Shown here piece after piece: positions 1-9,137 of a stretch of 64,000 nucleotides of DNA (the first letter of the stretch is position 1; every line of letters starts with the position of its first letter). The notes under the pieces are model-generated. The model searched no databases. It was not told the DNA's origin and was given only the letters and a program-made list of their open reading frames with translations. Location of the stretch: assembly GCF_023734775.1 (NCBI RefSeq), contig NZ_AP025732.1, positions 4,772,501 through 4,836,500 of the forward strand, given 5' to 3'. Position numbers and translations under genes: made by a program. This DNA comes from Nostoc cf. commune SO-36 (GTDB taxonomy: Bacteria > Cyanobacteriota > Cyanobacteriia > Cyanobacteriales > Nostocaceae).

Positions 1-2
1 AC

Positions 3-872
3 TTATCTGGTCATACTTTTGACGTTTTAGATATATCTAAGCCTGTAACTATAGACGCAGCGCTAAATTTGACTAAAGTTATCTCAAAGCTTTCACCCTT
101 ACTCGGAAATTTAATCGAGTTTAACACAGTTGAATTTTTGAATAAACAAAATGAATTTTCTGAGTTTGGAAAGTGGCAGAGGCAAGATCCTGGCTTTCCA
201 GATACTATTTTTGTGGGAAAAGTTCAACCGACACCAGGATTAGAGATTAAAGCATGGTTTCCATTAGCAACGGAAATAACAGCACGCTTTAAAGACAGCC
301 AAAATCACTTTCAGTATGATCAGACTTATGTTGCTATGCTGGCATGGTTGCCTGAGAAAATTATCTATGGCAAACCTCGTATTCTTGATATATGTGTTGT
401 TTCTGGTTTGTCGGTAGCCTTAGCTAGAGATACTCATTATCATAATCCGCCAGATTATCTTGTTTTGGAGCCAGAAGATACAACTCAAAGAACAGCAAAT
501 TTACAGCAGACAAACACTAGCGGTTATAAATTTCAAGGTTCTGTCGAAGAGTTCTTAGAAGCTCAAAAAATAGTTGATTCATGGGGTGTTGAAGGAAAAA
601 TCTATAAACCAACTAGAGAATATCAGCACCTTCTGCGTGAACTATTGAGCCAGTATAAATACAGACTGGATACTAATTTTGCAAAGATGGACAGAATCGT
701 GCATCCAGGTATTAAAAAATTTAAGCAGCGTGTCTATAACATTGAATTTTCTAGTATTACAGTTAGTCAATGGAATAGACTTTTATCAAGCCGTCGAGAA
801 GACAGCATCAAGAAATCTCTACAAGATTATCTAGAAATTAGAGAAGAGAGTATTGATGAACTTCTTGATTAA
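3..872 (+). CDS. Type II restriction endonuclease, PD-(D/E)xK type (5' end outside window)
   Basis: The reading frame is open to the left edge of the window, so the true start lies upstream; TTG at 69 is only the first possible internal start. Counting from that TTG, a PD-(D/E)xK nuclease signature is visible: Asp45 in FPDTIF, then Glu59-Ile-Lys61 in GLEIKAWFP, with the usual spacing. No close family is recognised by eye. The gene converges on, and overlaps by 35 bp, a DNA methyltransferase on the other strand, which is the main reason to call it the cognate endonuclease: it would cut unmodified foreign DNA at the site protected by that methylase. The recognition sequence cannot be read from the protein. 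The nuclease fold is fairly sure; the restriction role is inferred from the neighbour. Confidence 0.62.
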   Translation, partial: LSGHTFDVLDISKPVTIDAALNLTKVISKLSPLLGNLIEFNTVEFLNKQNEFSEFGKWQRQDPGFPDTIFVGKVQPTPGLEIKAWFPLATEITARFKDSQNHFQYDQTYVAMLAWLPEKIIYGKPRILDICVVSGLSVALARDTHYHNPPDYLVLEPEDTTQRTANLQQTNTSGYKFQGSVEEFLEAQKIVDSWGVEGKIYKPTREYQHLLRELLSQYKYRLDTNFAKMDRIVHPGIKKFKQRVYNIEFSSITVSQWNRLLSSRREDSIKKSLQDYLEIREESIDELLD

Positions 873-1926
873 ATCTCTGAACTCCATAATAAAAATAATC
901 TGGATCAATTTCGCAAGAGTAAGCTTTTCGTCTCAGTTTATGTGCTGCTAGAGATGCACTGAATAATCCTCCAAAAGGTTCCCAGATAACATCATTTTTA
1001 TCACTTGACGCTTCAATAATAATGCTCATCAAGTCGAGGGGCTTCTGATTAAGATGTAGTGCTTTTCCAGAAGGAATCTTAACTCTCTCATCACCCCGTA
1101 GAGCTTGGCGATCCCAAACATTTGTAAAACCATGAGGACATCTAAATTTAGAGCGCATCTTACTCCATTCTTGCCCTGTTAAAGATTGGTTTCCATCCAA
1201 AGAAAAATAAGGTCTTCCTTCTGGATTACCATGCTCATTTGCATAGTTGACCAACCTCTCAAACATCTCTGGAGGAGGGAAATACCATAAGTGTCCTTGA
1301 TCGAAATACTTCCTAGTTGCAGCATTAGCTACACCACAAGCATCGTTTGCCCGTCGTAGTCGTAATCCAGAACGTTTCCACTCTTCAAGCAACCATACTT
1401 TCAACGTCAGTTCGTTGACTTTAACTTCTCTTACATATTGAACACACACTTCTGTAACTACTGGAAATCTACGAATTTTTTCTGTATTAACATTCCCTGC
1501 TATGTGACCTTTTCCTTTGTTCCAAATATTACAATTAACATAACGCCAACCGTGCTTTTCTAAAAGTGGATGCACAACAGCCCAGCCAATTTCTGAATTC
1601 CAAAACCAGAGTGTTGTGCATGGTATGGCTGCTTTTGACCATGCTTTAATATGAGGTTCATACCAATTAGGTAAATCAATATGATCTGAAGTGTCTCCTT
1701 CAAAACCAAGAACACCGTAAGCTCCATCTGAAACGATGACTGTAGGCTGCTCCCAACTGTTGTAATGTTCTAGACTATCACCTAGATATAGAGCAACGCT
1801 TTCATCATTCCACGCAGAAAAATTTAAGTTGGTGTTGAGGTTGACTACTTTTCCCCGACCAACTGTGCTGGTAGCCTTGCGTTTTAAAGTCTTGAGGAAA
1901 CTCGGTTCTGGGTTAGATAGACTCAT
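838..1926 (-). CDS. DNA adenine-N6 or cytosine-N4 methyltransferase of a type II R-M system
   Basis: The protein has 362 residues. A catalytic motif IV variant, Ser66-Asp-Gly-Ala-Tyr-Gly, comes before the AdoMet-binding motif I, Trp315-Glu-Pro-Phe-Gly-Gly, near the C-terminus; this IV-then-I order is that of beta-class amino-methyltransferases. The residue after motif I region, CEIDPDYF, fits the acidic AdoMet-ribose contact. SDGAYG replaces the commoner (S/D)PP(Y/F), a variant known among type II enzymes. It would methylate the exocyclic amine of A or C in the site cut by the endonuclease encoded convergently at 3-872; the two 3' ends overlap by 35 bp. The start ATG follows no strong Shine-Dalgarno. 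Target base and site remain unknown. Confidence 0.85.
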   Translation of the reverse strand: MSLSNPEPSFLKTLKRKATSTVGRGKVVNLNTNLNFSAWNDESVALYLGDSLEHYNSWEQPTVIVSDGAYGVLGFEGDTSDHIDLPNWYEPHIKAWSKAAIPCTTLWFWNSEIGWAVVHPLLEKHGWRYVNCNIWNKGKGHIAGNVNTEKIRRFPVVTEVCVQYVREVKVNELTLKVWLLEEWKRSGLRLRRANDACGVANAATRKYFDQGHLWYFPPPEMFERLVNYANEHGNPEGRPYFSLDGNQSLTGQEWSKMRSKFRCPHGFTNVWDRQALRGDERVKIPSGKALHLNQKPLDLMSIIIEASSDKNDVIWEPFGGLFSASLAAHKLRRKAYSCEIDPDYFYYGVQRFNQEVHQYSLL

Positions 1927-1987
1927 TTATTGATTTACGCAAAATGGATACAAGGCTTGCGGTATAAGTATTCTTTCTTTTTACTTT

Positions 1988-2221
1988 TTACTTTTGCCTT
2001 GTTGTAATAGTGTCAATAACTGGCTGATCTCTAGAATTCATGAAGTCATCGGAGAAATTGTCTACACTCTCTATTAGGGATTGCCAAGGGTTATCTTTGG
2101 CAATGAGGACAATGGCAGTGCCAATTTTTTTGATATAAATTTCAGTACCAGTAAGTTGAAAGTCTTCGGGTAAAATAACGATTTGATGAGTACCATCAGT
2201 GGTGAGTTTGGCAGTATTCAT
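1988..2221 (-). CDS. VapB-like AbrB/SpoVT-fold antitoxin, orphan
   Basis: The 77-residue protein begins with MNTAKLTTDGTHQIVILPEDF, the swapped-hairpin AbrB-type DNA-binding pattern of VapB antitoxins, followed by an acidic tail (SVDNFSDDFMNS) of the kind that binds a toxin. VapB normally represses its own promoter and neutralises a PIN-domain RNase VapC encoded just downstream. Here only about 60 bp separate its stop from the start of the methyltransferase, so no vapC is present. It is therefore an orphan antitoxin, either left after toxin loss or acting in trans on a toxin elsewhere. It lies codirectional with the methyltransferase and could be cotranscribed with it. Confidence 0.7.
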   Translation of the reverse strand: MNTAKLTTDGTHQIVILPEDFQLTGTEIYIKKIGTAIVLIAKDNPWQSLIESVDNFSDDFMNSRDQPVIDTITTRQK

Positions 2222-2306
2222 GATGTTTTTTCCTTATTACGAGAATTAAAATCATAGCAATTAGACGATCGTAATTATTTGAAATCCTAAGATTATTGTC
2301 CAGAAT

Positions 2307-3476
2307 TTAACGCTTAACTAAAGATAAATCTGGTGTTAGCCTTTGCAAAACTTGCTTTAATACCATTACTGTCCAATCTATATCAGCTTCAGTAGTATCA
2401 CGCCCCAATGTGATGCGAATTCCTCCCAAGGCAGCTTTTTCGGAATAACCCATCGCTAACAATATCGGACTAGGGCTAAGTTTACCACTGTGACAGGCAG
2501 CACCAGCACTGATGCCGATGCCAGCAAGGTTTAGCTGTCTTACCAAGGTTTTGCCGCTAAGTTTTTCCCCATTGGCGTATTCTAAGCACATACTAATATG
2601 GTGAGGCAAACGATCGCAGTCATCCCCTGTAGGAATTAAACCAGGAATCTCAACTAATTGGGCAAAAGCGCGATCGCGTAACTCAATTAATCGTGGTGTT
2701 TCTGTAGCTAATTCTTCGGCTGCTAATTCTGCTGCTACACCAAATCCGGCAATTATCGGTACTGCTTGCGTACCAGAACGCAATCCCATTTCTTGCCCAC
2801 CACCACCCAATAAGGGCATCATTTCCACACCAGGACGCACATATAACGCCCCTGCACCTTGTGGCCCATATATTTTATGACTGGAAAGGCTAAGTAAGTC
2901 TACGGGCAGTTGTTGCACATCTATGGGTAAGCGTCCCGCAGCTTGCACCGCATCTGTATGGAACAAAGCACCAGATGATCGCACAATCTTACCCAGTTCT
3001 GCGATCGCTTGCACAGTTCCAACTTCACTTTGGCCGTAAATTATAGAAACTAAGGCTGTGTTATGTCGCAACGCCGCCTTTAAATCCAAAGGATTAACTT
3101 TACCTTTAACATCTACAGACAAGCGCGTAACTTCCCAACCCCACGTTTCTAGCAGCTTTACTGTCTCAGAAATTGCCGAATGCTCAACGCTGGAGATAAT
3201 TATATGTTGAGGAACAGCATATAACCTAGCCACACCCATGATTGCAAGATTATTTGCCTCAGTGCCACCAGAGGTAAAAACGATCGATTCAGGACTTGCA
3301 GCGTTAATTAAACCAGCAACTTGGACTCTAGCTTCTTCTACAACCGTTGCCGCCCGTTGTCCCCACTCATGTAAGCTGGAAGGATTGCCCCAGTGTTGAG
3401 TTAGGACTGTTTGCATAACTGCGATCGCTTCTTTTCGAGTCGGAGTAGTGGCGCTGTAATCTAGATAAATTTGCAT
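2307..3476 (-). CDS. Cysteine desulfurase, NifS/IscS-type
   Basis: A PLP enzyme of fold type I that takes sulfur from L-cysteine as a persulfide, releasing alanine, for Fe-S cluster and other sulfur cofactors. Visible signatures are the N-terminal LDYSATTP, FTSGGTEANN for PLP phosphate, the His of VEHSA stacking on PLP, the Schiff-base lysine in SSHKIYGPQG (about residue 200) and the catalytic loop cysteine in SAGAACHSG (about residue 327). At 389 residues the length is normal. The ATG at 3476 is chosen because the family starts right before IYLDYSATTP; a longer frame begins at 3551 but adds a non-family leader. No nif or suf genes adjoin it, so it is called a general housekeeping desulfurase. 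Confidence 0.93.
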   Translation of the reverse strand: MQIYLDYSATTPTRKEAIAVMQTVLTQHWGNPSSLHEWGQRAATVVEEARVQVAGLINAASPESIVFTSGGTEANNLAIMGVARLYAVPQHIIISSVEHSAISETVKLLETWGWEVTRLSVDVKGKVNPLDLKAALRHNTALVSIIYGQSEVGTVQAIAELGKIVRSSGALFHTDAVQAAGRLPIDVQQLPVDLLSLSSHKIYGPQGAGALYVRPGVEMMPLLGGGGQEMGLRSGTQAVPIIAGFGVAAELAAEELATETPRLIELRDRAFAQLVEIPGLIPTGDDCDRLPHHISMCLEYANGEKLSGKTLVRQLNLAGIGISAGAACHSGKLSPSPILLAMGYSEKAALGGIRITLGRDTTEADIDWTVMVLKQVLQRLTPDLSLVKR

Positions 3477-3690
3477 ATAACCGATAATGGTGAGAACACA
3501 CGTTGGTAGTAGTCTGCTGATCTTGTCAGCATATACAGTTTGAGTGGACAAATCCTGAAAAAATCTCTGTAATGCCTCTATCAGTGGATTTTTCCGTTTA
3601 CTTGGAAAGTTATTTTTCTACTTAATTCAGAAGACAAAATTTTGGGAATGATAAATATGTCCACTCCCAATCCACTTCTAACAGATTACA

Positions 3691-5322
3691 GTGCAACTTA
3701 TCTCTAGACGAAGATATTTTTTATATATCTTTTTACTGATATTTCCCCTTGCTGCTTGTCAACGAGTCCAGTCTTCCAATCAACGTTTAGCACCTTTACC
3801 ACAAGATCCGTTAGTTCAAGTTTACTTTAACCATTCTGAGTCTTCAGAATACAAAGAACCTTACCGTCAGCAAACTCGCCTGGGGGATGATTTAGAAAAA
3901 CAGATTGTCGATGCTATTACGCAAGCTAAGTCTACAGTAGATGTGGCGGTGCAAGAATTACGTTTACCCAAAGTTGCCCAAGCACTGGCTGATAGACAAA
4001 AAGCTGGGGTAAAAGTCAGGATAATTTTAGAAAATACCTATAGCCGACCTTGGAGTAGCTTAACATCTACTGAAGTTGCTAAGTTAGATAAAAGGGAACA
4101 AGAACGTTACAACGAATTTCGCAAGTTTATCGATATTAACCAAGATAATCAACTCAGTCTAGAGGAAATAAATCAAAGAGATGCTTTGATAATTTTGCAG
4201 AATGCCAAAATTCCCTGGATAGATGATCAAGCGGATGGTTCAGCAGGTAGCAGTTTGATGCATCACAAATTTGTGATTGTGGATAATCGCATCGTGATTA
4301 TAACTTCAGCCAATTTTACATTAAGTGATACTTCAGGTGATTTTACAAATTCTAGCAGTTTAGGCAATGCCAATAACTTATTGCAGATTGACAGCCCAGA
4401 ATTAGCATCTTTATTTACAGAAGAGTTTAATATTCTGTGGGGAGATGGGCCAGGAGGTAAGCCAGATAGTAAATTTGGTTTGCAAAAACCGATCCGTTTA
4501 CCTAAACAGATAACTTTAGGAAACACTCAAATTACTGTACATTTTTCGCCTACTTCCCCAACTCAACCCTGGAGTAACAGTAGTAATGGTTTAATCAATA
4601 AAACTTTAGATTCAGCAACCAAATCTGTTGATATGGCGTTATTTGTCCTTTCCGATCAGCGTCTTGCCAATACCTTAGAAAAACGGCATCAGCAAGATGT
4701 GCAAATTCGCGCTTTAATTGAACCACAATTTGCCTATCGTCCCTATAGTGAGGCATTGGATATGATGGGGATTGCTCTCAGTAACAAATGTAAATATGAA
4801 GTTGATAACCATCCTTGGTCAAATCCAATTACAACTGTAGGCGTACCTGTGTTACCCAAAGGCGATTTATTACATCATAAATTTGGTGTTATTGATAACC
4901 AAAGAGTAATTACAGGTTCTCATAATTGGTCAGATGCTGCCAATTATGGTAACGATGAGACGCTTGTAGTGATTGAAAGTCCTATAATTGCTGATCATTA
5001 TGTGCGCGAATTTGCTCGACTTTATGCCAAACTTAAACCCGGCTTACCACCAGGAATTCAAGAAAAAATTAGAGCAGAACAAACACGGTGTCCTCAGATA
5101 AAAAGTTCTTCATCAAGTGAATTACAACCAATTAAACAAATAAATATCAACACTGCAAGTCTGGAAGAATTGGCAACTCTCCCTGGCGTGGGTAAGAAGT
5201 TAGCACAGAGGATAATTATTAGTCGTCAACAGCAAAAATTTACATCTTTACAAGAATTAGAAAGAGTTCCAGGAGTGAGTGCTAGAACTGTAGAAAAATG
5301 GCGCGATCGCCTAATTTGGTAG
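3691..5322 (+). CDS. Lipoprotein with two phospholipase D domains, an EF-hand loop and a ComEA-like helix-hairpin-helix tail
   Basis: Starts at GTG 3691. Residues 1-23 form a lipoprotein signal (Arg-rich start, hydrophobic stretch, lipobox LAAC), so the mature protein should be membrane-anchored outside the cytoplasm. Two HxK(x)4D motifs, HHKFVIVD near residue 191 and HHKFGVID near 393, give the paired half-sites of the phospholipase D superfamily, which hydrolyse phosphodiesters in lipids or DNA. Between the start of the first half and its HKD motif, at about residues 148-159, is a canonical EF-hand loop (DINQDNQLSLEE), suggesting calcium control. Residues 485-543 hold a ComEA-type helix-hairpin-helix pair (TLPGVGKKLAQ, RVPGVSART) that normally binds DNA. 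The combination suggests an extracytoplasmic nuclease or DNA-handling enzyme; lipid substrate is also possible. Confidence 0.85.
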   Translation: MQLISRRRYFLYIFLLIFPLAACQRVQSSNQRLAPLPQDPLVQVYFNHSESSEYKEPYRQQTRLGDDLEKQIVDAITQAKSTVDVAVQELRLPKVAQALADRQKAGVKVRIILENTYSRPWSSLTSTEVAKLDKREQERYNEFRKFIDINQDNQLSLEEINQRDALIILQNAKIPWIDDQADGSAGSSLMHHKFVIVDNRIVIITSANFTLSDTSGDFTNSSSLGNANNLLQIDSPELASLFTEEFNILWGDGPGGKPDSKFGLQKPIRLPKQITLGNTQITVHFSPTSPTQPWSNSSNGLINKTLDSATKSVDMALFVLSDQRLANTLEKRHQQDVQIRALIEPQFAYRPYSEALDMMGIALSNKCKYEVDNHPWSNPITTVGVPVLPKGDLLHHKFGVIDNQRVITGSHNWSDAANYGNDETLVVIESPIIADHYVREFARLYAKLKPGLPPGIQEKIRAEQTRCPQIKSSSSSELQPIKQININTASLEELATLPGVGKKLAQRIIISRQQQKFTSLQELERVPGVSARTVEKWRDRLIW

Positions 5323-5432
5323 CAATTATCAAACAGAATTCAGGAGTCAAAAGGGAGAGAAAAATTAAATTATTGACTTATTGCATAAAATATGATGTTT
5401 TATGTTACTATCAATAAAAATCATATATAAAC

Positions 5433-6242
5433 GTGAATATCTCTCCATCTCTCAAAAAACCGCGTGTCTCATGGCAGGCGGTTTTCTCACTGTTGATATT
5501 TGTGTTCATGTACCTGCCCATACTGGTACTTGGGTTTTATAGCTTCAATCAGTAGCCCTACAGTGCAACTTGGCAAGGATTCACTCTCGATTGGTATCGC
5601 AAGTTGTTCAGTGACGATCGCATCTTATCAGCTTTGCAAAACAGTATGATAGTTGCTGGTTGTGCAGTTGGGGTTTCAGCAGTGCTGGGAACCTTGATGG
5701 CAGTTGGGTTGGCGCGTTACGAATTTCCTGGTAAGAAATTGTATCGGGGTGTTGCTTACCTACCATTGATTATTCCCGATATTGCGATCGCAGTGGCTAC
5801 CCTAGTATGTCTAGCCGCCTTTGCAATACCTTTGAGTTTGTGGACAATAGTTGCAGCCCATATCGTGTTTTGTCTCGCTTATGTCGGACTTGTAGTTGCT
5901 TCACGGCTGACTAATTTAGATCCTCACTTAGAAGAAGCGGCACTAGATTTAGGTGCTACACCAACACAAGCTTTTATCCAAGTATTGTTACCTCAATTGA
6001 TGCCTGGTATTTTAGCTGGTTGTCTGTTAGCTTTTGTCCTCAGCTTAGATGACTTTCTCATTGCCAGTTTTACTGCTGGTAGTGGTTCTAACACCCTGCC
6101 AATGGAAATTTTTAGCCGGATTAGATCAGGAGTCAAGCCTGATATTAACGCTTTGAGTGTGATGCTGATTTCAGTATCTGCGATCGTTGCTCTTATAGCT
6201 GAATTAATTCGTGCTTCTGGAGAGAATAAAAGTTTCAAATAA
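5433..6242 (+). pseudogene. potC: PotC-like ABC transporter permease (spermidine/putrescine type) with in-frame TAG
   Basis: Reading from GTG 5433 gives a typical PotC start with a first membrane helix (VFSLLIFVFMYLPILVLGF) ending in SFNQ, then TAG at 5553-5555 (codon 41), then continuous family sequence (PYSATWQGFTLDWYRKLF) to 6242. The rest contains the permease EAA loop (EEAALDLGATPTQAF...LLPQLMPG) and further membrane helices. An intact protein would be an inner-membrane subunit for polyamine uptake. Translation could restart inside, for example near 5604, but would lack the first helix. The stop is a single substitution, so this is either a true nonsense mutation or a base-call error. 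No potA, potB or potD neighbours are present. Confidence 0.8.
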
Positions 6243-6258
6243 GAGTCAGAGTCAGCAC

Positions 6259-6297
6259 AATTCGCAATTCGCAATTCGCAATTCGCAATTCGCAATT
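6259..6297. repeat. Heptanucleotide tandem repeat (AATTCGC)n
   Basis: Five and a half tandem copies of AATTCGC lie directly after the potC-like stop. Such short tandemly repeated repetitive sequences are typical of heterocystous cyanobacteria. Confidence 0.9.
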
Positions 6298-6450
6298 AAT
6301 GCCCACGGATAAATCCGGGGGCTTGAACCAAGCAAAGTTTAAAACTATCTATCCATAAATGAATTTAGGGGCTTGTACCATCAAGGAAGAATTGGTCAAA
6401 TCAATCTTGAAAGTCTGAAATAGCTGATTAACCAAGGTTTTACCCCACCC

Positions 6451-6490
6451 TAACCCTCCCCTTGTAAAGGTTACGGTGTACACACAAGTC
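6451..6490 (+). repeat. Dispersed repeat, inverse copy of 40036-40073
   Basis: The segment reads CCTCCCCTTGTAAAGGTTAC then GGTGTACACACAAGTC. Its reverse complement recurs almost perfectly at 40036-40073. No coding sense is seen. It lies in the roughly 1-kb gene-free stretch 6243-7271, which otherwise contains the heptamer repeat, a 21-bp array, a MITE-like element and AT-rich DNA without a credible gene. Confidence 0.75.
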
Positions 6491-6586
6491 GGAAAACTTC
6501 ATTTACCAAAGATTTGTGGTGCGTTACGTTGGTGTGACAAAGCTAAATTGTTGCAATCACAGCGATGCTTGCGGCGGGCTACGCCA

Positions 6587-6733
6587 ACGCGTTTGTTACT
6601 TCGGGGTACGCATTTGTTATTTCGGGGTACGCATTTGTTATTTCGGGGTACGCATTTGTTATTTCGGGGTACGCATTTGTTATTTCGGGGTTCGCATTTG
6701 TTATTTCGGGGTTCGCATTTGTTACTTCGGCGT
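6587..6733. repeat. 21-bp tandem array, seven units
   Basis: Seven head-to-tail copies of a 21-bp unit (consensus ACGCATTTGTTATTTCGGGGT with few substitutions) span exactly 147 bp. Because 21 is a multiple of three and the unit lacks stops in several frames, open frames appear on both strands (heptapeptides RGTHLLF, RICYFGV, NNKCVPR), but none has a ribosome binding site or family resemblance. It is considered non-coding. A GCGATGC...GGCGGGCTACGCC repeat common in Nostoc precedes it. Confidence 0.85.
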
Positions 6734-6744
6734 GTCCATAAGGC

Positions 6745-6849
6745 AATACGGTTCAGATAAGCTTTTTTCTCTCCCCGTGCTTCCCTCTGCATCCCTTACA
6801 TCCCCTGCTCCCCCTGCCTCAAGGATAAATTTCTTAACTGAACTGTATT
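6745..6849. mobile_element. MITE-like element with AATACGGTTCAG ends
   Basis: Near-perfect 17-bp terminal inverted repeats (AATACGGTTCAGATAAG at the left; the complement of AATACAGTTCAGTTAAG at the right) enclose about 70 bp of pyrimidine-rich DNA without coding capacity. Single ends of the same type occur near 44512-44528 and 58733-58748. This looks like a non-autonomous transposable element; no matching transposase is in the window. Confidence 0.55.
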
Positions 6850-7271
6850 AGTTTATAACGCACCCTAAGAAACTACTAAAAGAGTTGAAACCTATTCTGT
6901 AACTCTCATAAACTTTGGATTCTTTAATTGGTTCTTTACGAACTTTTTTAGATAATGAACAACCGCTATATTAAATGTGGTGTGCATTACGTCAAGCTAA
7001 GATACTGATATTAGTTTTATTCAGAATTTCAATGCTCTGATGTAACTGTATTTAATTTTTAATTGTTAATCATTCTTATATTCTCATGTAAAAGATAGTT
7101 TTAAGCAAATACCCTTGAGTTAGTTAATACTGCCTAATCCTCCTTAAAAAGGAAGGGATTAGAGCAATCTTAAACACATAAATAAACTTCCGTGTTCGCT
7201 TCTCTACATAACTGTTTTCAATTAGATAATATTGGGGCTAACTTTGGAGAAGATGCTATTTCCCCCTCATT

Positions 7272-9110
7272 ATGCAAATCTGCCAAAATCCCAATTGCTC
7301 AAATCCATTCAACTCTGATAGCAATAGATTTTGCGTGAGTTGCGGACAAAGTAACTTTGGCAAACTTCTAAGAAACCGTTACCGCGTATTAAGACTTTTA
7401 GGTGAAGGTGGATTTAGTAGAACCTATGCTACAGAAGATGTAGACAGACTAAACGCGCCTTGTGTCATCAAGCAATTTTTTCCCCAGTTTCAGGGAACAG
7501 GACAACGCACCAAAGCAGCAGAATTTTTTAAAGAAGAGGCTTTTCGTTTGTATGAACTGGGAGAAAATCATACGCAAATTCCCAGATTACTAGCTTATTT
7601 TGAACAAGGTGCTAGCTTATATCTCGTACAAGAATTTATTCAAGGAAAAACCCTCTTACAAGAAGTTCAGCAACAAATCTATAGTGAAGCACAAATTTGG
7701 GAACTTTTAGCTGATTTATTGCCAGTTCTGGAATTCATTCATGCCCATAACGTAATTCATCGGGATATCAAACCAGAAAATATTATCCGCCGTGCAAGTG
7801 ATAAAAAACCTGTATTAATTGACTTTGGCGGTGCTAAACAGGTAACACAAACCAGTTTAGGAAGACAAGCTACAGTAATTTATACCCTTGGTTATGCCCC
7901 AACTGAACAAATGGCTGGATTTGCTTGTCACGGTAGTGATTTGTATGCTTTGGGTGTAACTTGTGTACGTCTTTTAACTCGATGTTTGCCTTTGCAGGAT
8001 GCTTCTGGACAAGTTAATGATCCTATTTATGATGCCATGAATGCTAAGTGGTTGTGGCGTGAGCGTTTACAACAACAAGCTATTACTATCAGCGACGAAT
8101 TAGGAAAAATTTTAGATAAATTACTAAAACATCTACCGAGTGAAAGATATCAAACAGCAGTCGAAGTTATTAATGATTTGAAATTTGCAACATTCAACAT
8201 TGAACCTGTTGCCTTAAAAATTGTTTCGATGTCCCAACCCATATTACCGCCGATACCACAAAAAGTAATCGTACCATTACCCCCGTTAGAAACTTTTGAA
8301 TTTGACGTAGTGACAGTAGACACAGGTGGTAGGGAAGTAAACCGCATGAGTTGTAATGCCAACTTCTTTGCCGAAGAATTGGGTAAGTCTGTCACATTAG
8401 AAATGGTATCAATTCCTGGCGGTACTTATATGATGGGTTCACCGGAGTTTGAAGGGGATGCTGACGAACGTCCTCAACATCAAGTTAGCGTCGAACCATT
8501 TTTTATGGGGAAATTTCCCGTAACTCAAGCACAGTGGAGAGTAGTAGCAGCTTTACCTAAAATAAAACAAGCTTTAAATCCTAATCCATCGAAATTTAAA
8601 GGTTTAGATAGACCAGTAGAAAATGTATCTTGGTATGAGGCTGTAGAATTCTGTCTCAGACTATCAGAAAAAACTGGACGCGACTATCGTTTACCAAGTG
8701 AGGCTGAGTGGGAATACGCTTGTCGTGCTGGAACTACAACATCCTTTCACTTTGGCGAAACCATTACCTCTGAGTTAGTCAGCTGCACTATGGAACCAAA
8801 AAGCAAATTCCGTAAAGAAACAACAAACGTCGGTAGTTTTGAAGTCGCCAACACTTTTGGATTGTACGATATGCACGGGCTAGTTTGGGAATGGTGTGCT
8901 GACTCGTGGCACAACAATTACAACGATGCACCCTCAGATGGAACAGCTTGGGAAGCTGGCGGTGATATTAATCGCCGGGTGCTACGGGGTGGTTCTTGGA
9001 GTTTCAACGCAGAACTGTGTCGCAGCGCTAGCCGTAGCTGGAATGAATCAGACGGTGGACTTAGGGTTTGTGGCTTTAGAGTAGTATTTTCGGTAGAGGA
9101 GATTATTTAA
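7272..9110 (+). CDS. Ser/Thr protein kinase with zinc ribbon and C-terminal formylglycine-generating-enzyme-like domain
   Basis: The 612-residue protein has three parts. Residues 1-25 form a four-cysteine zinc ribbon (CQNPNC...CVSCG). Residues about 37-305 are a Hanks-type kinase with glycine loop LGEGGFSRTY, catalytic loop HRDIKPEN near 163 and IDFGGAK as the DFG motif (DFG present). Residues about 378-608 are an FGE-sulfatase (SUMF1) type domain: MVSIPGGTYMMGSPEFEGDADERPQHQV, NVSWYEAVEFC, RLPSEAEWEYACRAGT, GLVWEWCAD, VLRGGSW and GFRVV. In this family the C-terminal fold is often a ligand-binding or protein-binding module rather than a sulfatase activator. There is no membrane helix, so it is likely cytoplasmic. 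A small gene follows 27 bp downstream and may be cotranscribed. Confidence 0.9.
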   Translation: MQICQNPNCSNPFNSDSNRFCVSCGQSNFGKLLRNRYRVLRLLGEGGFSRTYATEDVDRLNAPCVIKQFFPQFQGTGQRTKAAEFFKEEAFRLYELGENHTQIPRLLAYFEQGASLYLVQEFIQGKTLLQEVQQQIYSEAQIWELLADLLPVLEFIHAHNVIHRDIKPENIIRRASDKKPVLIDFGGAKQVTQTSLGRQATVIYTLGYAPTEQMAGFACHGSDLYALGVTCVRLLTRCLPLQDASGQVNDPIYDAMNAKWLWRERLQQQAITISDELGKILDKLLKHLPSERYQTAVEVINDLKFATFNIEPVALKIVSMSQPILPPIPQKVIVPLPPLETFEFDVVTVDTGGREVNRMSCNANFFAEELGKSVTLEMVSIPGGTYMMGSPEFEGDADERPQHQVSVEPFFMGKFPVTQAQWRVVAALPKIKQALNPNPSKFKGLDRPVENVSWYEAVEFCLRLSEKTGRDYRLPSEAEWEYACRAGTTTSFHFGETITSELVSCTMEPKSKFRKETTNVGSFEVANTFGLYDMHGLVWEWCADSWHNNYNDAPSDGTAWEAGGDINRRVLRGGSWSFNAELCRSASRSWNESDGGLRVCGFRVVFSVEEII

Positions 9111-9137
9111 CAATTTAATTGAGAGGTTGTAGAAATT

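Noticed and set aside
2307..3551. Longer start of the cysteine desulfurase at 3551
   Set aside because: The extra 25 residues are not in the family; ATG 3476 fits.
6476..6851. Three overlapping open frames of 94-111 codons
   Set aside because: They are by-products of the 21-bp array; no ribosome site and heptapeptide repeats on both strands.
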